A stretch of 8,770 bases of DNA. It comes from Methylorubrum extorquens. GTDB taxonomy: Bacteria > Pseudomonadota > Alphaproteobacteria > Rhizobiales > Beijerinckiaceae. A program made the position numbers and the translations under genes. Below, in pieces: positions 6,870-8,770 of this stretch. Within the stretch, counting starts at the first letter, position 1. Each line of letters begins with the position of its first letter. The stretch covers positions 1 through 8,770 of the forward strand of contig JAEUAC010000347.1 of the NCBI GenBank assembly GCA_019695455.1, read 5' to 3'. Below the pieces are notes generated by a model. The model saw only the letters and a list, made by a program, of their open reading frames with translations, ran no database searches and was not told the DNA's origin.

Positions 6870-6924
6870 GCGAAGGTCGGCATTCACGCCCACGGCTGGG
6901 TACCGGCCTTCGCCGGTACGAGCG
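6860..6924. repeat. ~65-bp hairpin repeat, copy A
   Basis: Begins GCTCGTCCCGGCGAAGGTCGG and closes with a perfect 8-bp hairpin GTACCGGC (6900-6907), loop CTTC, GCCGGTAC (6912-6919), followed by GAGCGG. The two ends are inverted versions of each other, so the whole unit can fold on itself, and each end also forms its own small hairpin with GAAG or CTTC in the loop. Confidence 0.75.
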
Positions 6925-6938
6925 GAGAGCTCCCCACC

Positions 6939-7003
6939 GCTCACCCCGGCGAAGGCCGGGGTCCATGCCCGACCTGGGTCACGGCTTCCGCCGGGACGAG
7001 CGG
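6939..7003. repeat. ~65-bp hairpin repeat, copy B
   Basis: Same layout and orientation as copy A. The left hairpin is perfect: CCCCGGC (6944-6950), loop GAAG, GCCGGGG (6955-6961). The middle reads TCCATGCCCGACCTGGGT and the right arm, ending CCGGGACGAGCGG, is degenerate in its stem. Confidence 0.75.
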
Positions 7004-7057
7004 TGGTGGTCTTGGGTGGGTCGCGAAAGTCCGGCAGCGCTACCCGCCCCCTCCGCC

Positions 7058-7122
7058 GCTCATCCCGGCGAAGGCCGGAATCCATGCCCGGGCTGGCCCC
7101 GGCCTTCGCAAAAGCGAGGGGC
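7058..7122. repeat. ~65-bp hairpin repeat, copy C (right end degenerate)
   Basis: Left hairpin CCGGC (7065-7069), loop GAAG, GCCGG (7074-7078), then TCCATGCCCGGGCTGG as in copy B. The right arm starts CCCCGGCCTTCGC but the expected CCGGGACGAGCGG is replaced by AAAAGCGAGGGG. It ends 15 bases from the stop codon of the convergent tadG-like gene. The spacer between copies B and C (7004-7057) holds nothing I recognise; with copies A and B this accounts for nearly all of the 321-bp gap between genes. Confidence 0.7.
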
Positions 7123-7137
7123 GGGGATGGTGGCGGC

Positions 7138-8403
7138 TCAGTGGGTGAGCGTCGTGGCCGAGATGGAGGCGAGGATCTTCTTGAAGGCGAGATCGAGGTC
7201 GCCGGCCTTGCTGACGTCGAAGTAGTTGTCGGGCGTCGTGGCGCAGGACCGCAGCAGGTCGACGTTCCCCGCCAGCATGCGGATCGTGTAGACGGTCACG
7301 TTGTCCCTCTTGACCAAGTCGCACGTCGCTCGCGTCCGGGCGTCGATCGGATAGCCCGTGCCCTCGGCGAATCCCCGGACAACACCGTCGACCCGGAAGC
7401 TCGTGTTGTCGCCGTCCGTCATGACGATCATGACCTTGTGAACGCCGGCCGTGTCCTTGGGAGCGGCTTCCGTGAACGGGATTCCGGACGTCAGCGTGGC
7501 GAAGCCCCAGCTCATGCCGATCGGAACGTTGGTGGAGCCTTCGGCCCGCATCGAGGCGACCGAGGCGAGCATGGCGTCGTAACTCGCCGGATCGGCGAGC
7601 GACGTGAGCGGGCGCATCATGGCGATCTGCCCATAATCGGCCTTCATGGCGGCCGGGTAGCGCGTCGAGTCGACCGCGAGGCTCGGAGCGACGTCCGACA
7701 CGACGTAGGTCTCGGCGCGATCGTTGACGTAGCCCGTCCAGCGGGCCGGGTCGCGGATGGGGTCGTTCCAGCGGAACCAGGTCTCGTTGCGGTACCGCGC
7801 GGGATCGAGCCGGACCTGGCTCGCGAAGGGGACCAGCGAGACCTTGACCCGGTCGGGCGTGTCGGCCCGCAGCTTCAGCTGCTTCAACAGGTTCGCCGAT
7901 GCCGTCTTGAGTTCGTCGATCTTCTTCTTGCCGCCGATCGTGTCATCCATCGAGCCCGTGTTATCGAGCACGAGCGCGAGTTCGAGGCGGCTGCCCCAGG
8001 TCGCCTGGGCGTTCGCCGTCACCGGCATGGCGTTGACGCCGAGCACCTGCATGATGGACGGCTTCATGGTCGCCGCCAGGGCGACCTTGACGACCCGGCC
8101 CTCGCGGGTGGTCGTGACCGTGCCGAGCGTGGCGCCGCGTGCGGGGTCCAGCATGTGGCCGATCGTGTCGCGGACATAGGTCTCGCCCTTGGCCTGGATC
8201 TCGGCCGGCGTCAGGGTGTCGGGCTCCCGCACGATCGCCAGCGCGGCGCCGTCCACGGCGAGCTGCGCCCGGCTGTGGAAGCTCGCGGCGCGCGAATAGT
8301 CGACCGCGGCGCCGACCGCGCCCATCAGGGGCAGGAGCGTGAGCCCGAACAGGATGGCCGTCGAACCGGCCCGATCCGTCCCGAAACGCCGCATCACCCG
8401 CAT
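7138..8403 (-). CDS. TadE/TadG-like pilus-assembly family protein with von Willebrand A domain
   Basis: 421 residues from ATG 8403. The N terminus (RRFGTDRAGSTAILFGLTLLPLMGAVGAAVDYSRA, about 5-39) is the typical Tad-like basic tail plus one membrane helix followed by VDYSRA, which anchors such proteins in the inner membrane with the rest outside. A von Willebrand A domain follows: LALVLDNTGSMDD (about 142-154) carries the metal-site loop D147-x-T-x-S151, Thr291 lies in GSTNVP, and MIVMTDGDN (325-333) gives the last site residue Asp330. Conserved Cys361 and Cys387 may pair. Proteins of this kind are linked to tad/flp pili or surface assembly in alphaproteobacteria, but no flp or tad partner is visible here, so the specific role is unknown. 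ATG 8403 is chosen because GGGGGAG (8410-8416) is then six bases upstream; ATG 8409 would abut it directly. Divergent from purL. Confidence 0.88.
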   Translation of the reverse strand: MRVMRRFGTDRAGSTAILFGLTLLPLMGAVGAAVDYSRAASFHSRAQLAVDGAALAIVREPDTLTPAEIQAKGETYVRDTIGHMLDPARGATLGTVTTTREGRVVKVALAATMKPSIMQVLGVNAMPVTANAQATWGSRLELALVLDNTGSMDDTIGGKKKIDELKTASANLLKQLKLRADTPDRVKVSLVPFASQVRLDPARYRNETWFRWNDPIRDPARWTGYVNDRAETYVVSDVAPSLAVDSTRYPAAMKADYGQIAMMRPLTSLADPASYDAMLASVASMRAEGSTNVPIGMSWGFATLTSGIPFTEAAPKDTAGVHKVMIVMTDGDNTSFRVDGVVRGFAEGTGYPIDARTRATCDLVKRDNVTVYTIRMLAGNVDLLRSCATTPDNYFDVSKAGDLDLAFKKILASISATTLTH

Positions 8404-8409
8404 CGTCAT

Positions 8410-8432
8410 CTCCCCCGATCAGCCTCTCGGGG
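8410..8432 (-). promoter_or_regulatory. Hairpin covering the tadG-like ribosome binding site
   Basis: On the - strand CCCCGA (8432-8427) pairs with TCGGGG (8418-8413) across an 8-base loop. The second arm contains most of the GGGGGAG Shine-Dalgarno sequence (8416-8410) of the tadG-like gene, so folding of the mRNA would hide it. The pairing is seen directly; a regulatory effect is inference. Confidence 0.35.
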
Positions 8433-8443
8433 CGACAGGCGCG

Positions 8444-8474
8444 ACCGGCGTGCCAGCCGGTTTCGTGCCGAAAC
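8444..8474. repeat. Two overlapping short inverted repeats in the tadG-like/purL divergent region
   Basis: ACCGGC (8444-8449) pairs with GCCGGT (8456-8461) over a 6-base loop, and GTTTCG (8460-8465) pairs with CGAAAC (8469-8474) over 3 bases. The second is a 15-bp dyad of the size of a dimeric repressor operator. They share bases 8460-8461. In a 181-bp divergent promoter region this could be an operator for either gene, but dyads this short are common in GC-rich DNA. Confidence 0.25.
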
Positions 8475-8584
8475 GGGACAGGAGGCGGGAGGGGCGAGGG
8501 CGGGCTCGCGTTGATTCGCCGTGCCGCCGGGGCTAAGCCGGCCCTCAGACCAGCCTGACCGACGCCGAGGAGCGGACACCCATC

Positions 8585-8770
8585 GTGGCCAGCACACAGC
8601 CGATCAGCCCGGAGCTCGTCCGAGAGCACGGCCTGACGGAGGCGGAGTACCGCCGCTTCAAGGATCTCATCGGCGGGCGCGAGCCGACCATCGTCGAGCT
8701 CGGCATCGTGTCCGCGATGTGGAACGAGCACTGCTCGTACAAGTCATCGCGAAAACACCTGCGCGGGCTG
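8585..8770 (+). CDS. purL: Phosphoribosylformylglycinamidine synthase subunit PurL, 3'-truncated by window edge
   Basis: PurL converts formylglycinamide ribonucleotide (FGAR) with ATP and ammonia to FGAM, step four of purine synthesis, in the cytoplasm; in alphaproteobacteria the small-type PurL works with PurQ (glutaminase) and PurS. Only the first 62 codons are here, of roughly 740 usual. Seen: HGLTEAEYRRFKDLIGREPT-like N-terminal helix region (about 15-35, with GGREPT at 30-35), ELGIVSAMWNEHCSYKSSRKHLRGL (38-62), including the family signature NEHCSYKSS with the conserved active-site His49. The start is GTG 8585: an in-frame TAA at 8534-8536 and no ATG or GTG between rule out an earlier usual start. 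GAGGAG at 8567-8572 is a good ribosome binding site, 12 bases upstream, slightly far. Neither purQ nor purS is in view upstream; the neighbour is the divergent tadG-like gene. Confidence 0.97.
   Translation, partial: MASTQPISPELVREHGLTEAEYRRFKDLIGGREPTIVELGIVSAMWNEHCSYKSSRKHLRGL

Noticed and set aside
7003..8514. A 503-codon open frame on the + strand opposite the tadG-like gene
   Set aside because: Runs through the repeats and antisense to a recognised vWA protein; Arg/Asp/Val-rich translation with no domain.

Overview
The window is a very GC-rich piece of bacterial chromosome in which codon third positions are almost all G or C. The Tad-like vWA protein, the Bcr/CflA transporter, the DUF3775 protein, the LigA architecture (long zinc-finger spacing, insertions) and the repeat families together suggest an alphaproteobacterium of the Hyphomicrobiales, perhaps Methylobacteriaceae. 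The order-level guess is inference from protein style; no 16S or other marker is present.

Layout, left to right. (1) The 3' two-thirds of ligA (NAD-dependent DNA ligase), then a small DUF3775 protein and a Bcr/CflA-type MFS drug-efflux transporter, all on the + strand. (2) A compact unit of about 510 bp (3573-4083): a DUF559 PD-(D/E)XK-type endonuclease-like gene enclosed by inverted copies of a GC-rich palindromic repeat, sitting between the MFS gene and the convergent gene that follows. (3) On the - strand, a complete class A penicillin-binding protein of the 1A family. (4) Divergent from it, a small secreted four-cysteine protein of unknown function. (5) A 321-bp convergent intergenic region (6817-7137) filled by three degenerate copies, plus one fragment, of a ~65-bp hairpin-forming repeat. 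(6) On the - strand, a TadE/TadG-like protein with an N-terminal membrane anchor and a von Willebrand A domain. (7) Divergent from it, the first 62 codons of purL (purine synthesis).

The genes are mostly unrelated housekeeping and envelope functions (DNA ligation, purine synthesis, peptidoglycan synthesis, efflux, pilus/envelope) and do not form one pathway. I found no CRISPR array, RNA gene, prophage or obvious defence island. The most interesting item is the DUF559 gene bracketed by inverted palindromic repeats, which resembles in layout the REP-associated transposase (RAYT) arrangement but with a nuclease-fold protein. Lesser items are a possible leader ORF overlapping the MFS start codon, a hairpin covering the tadG-like ribosome binding site, and a 62-residue spacer between two HhH-like motifs in LigA.
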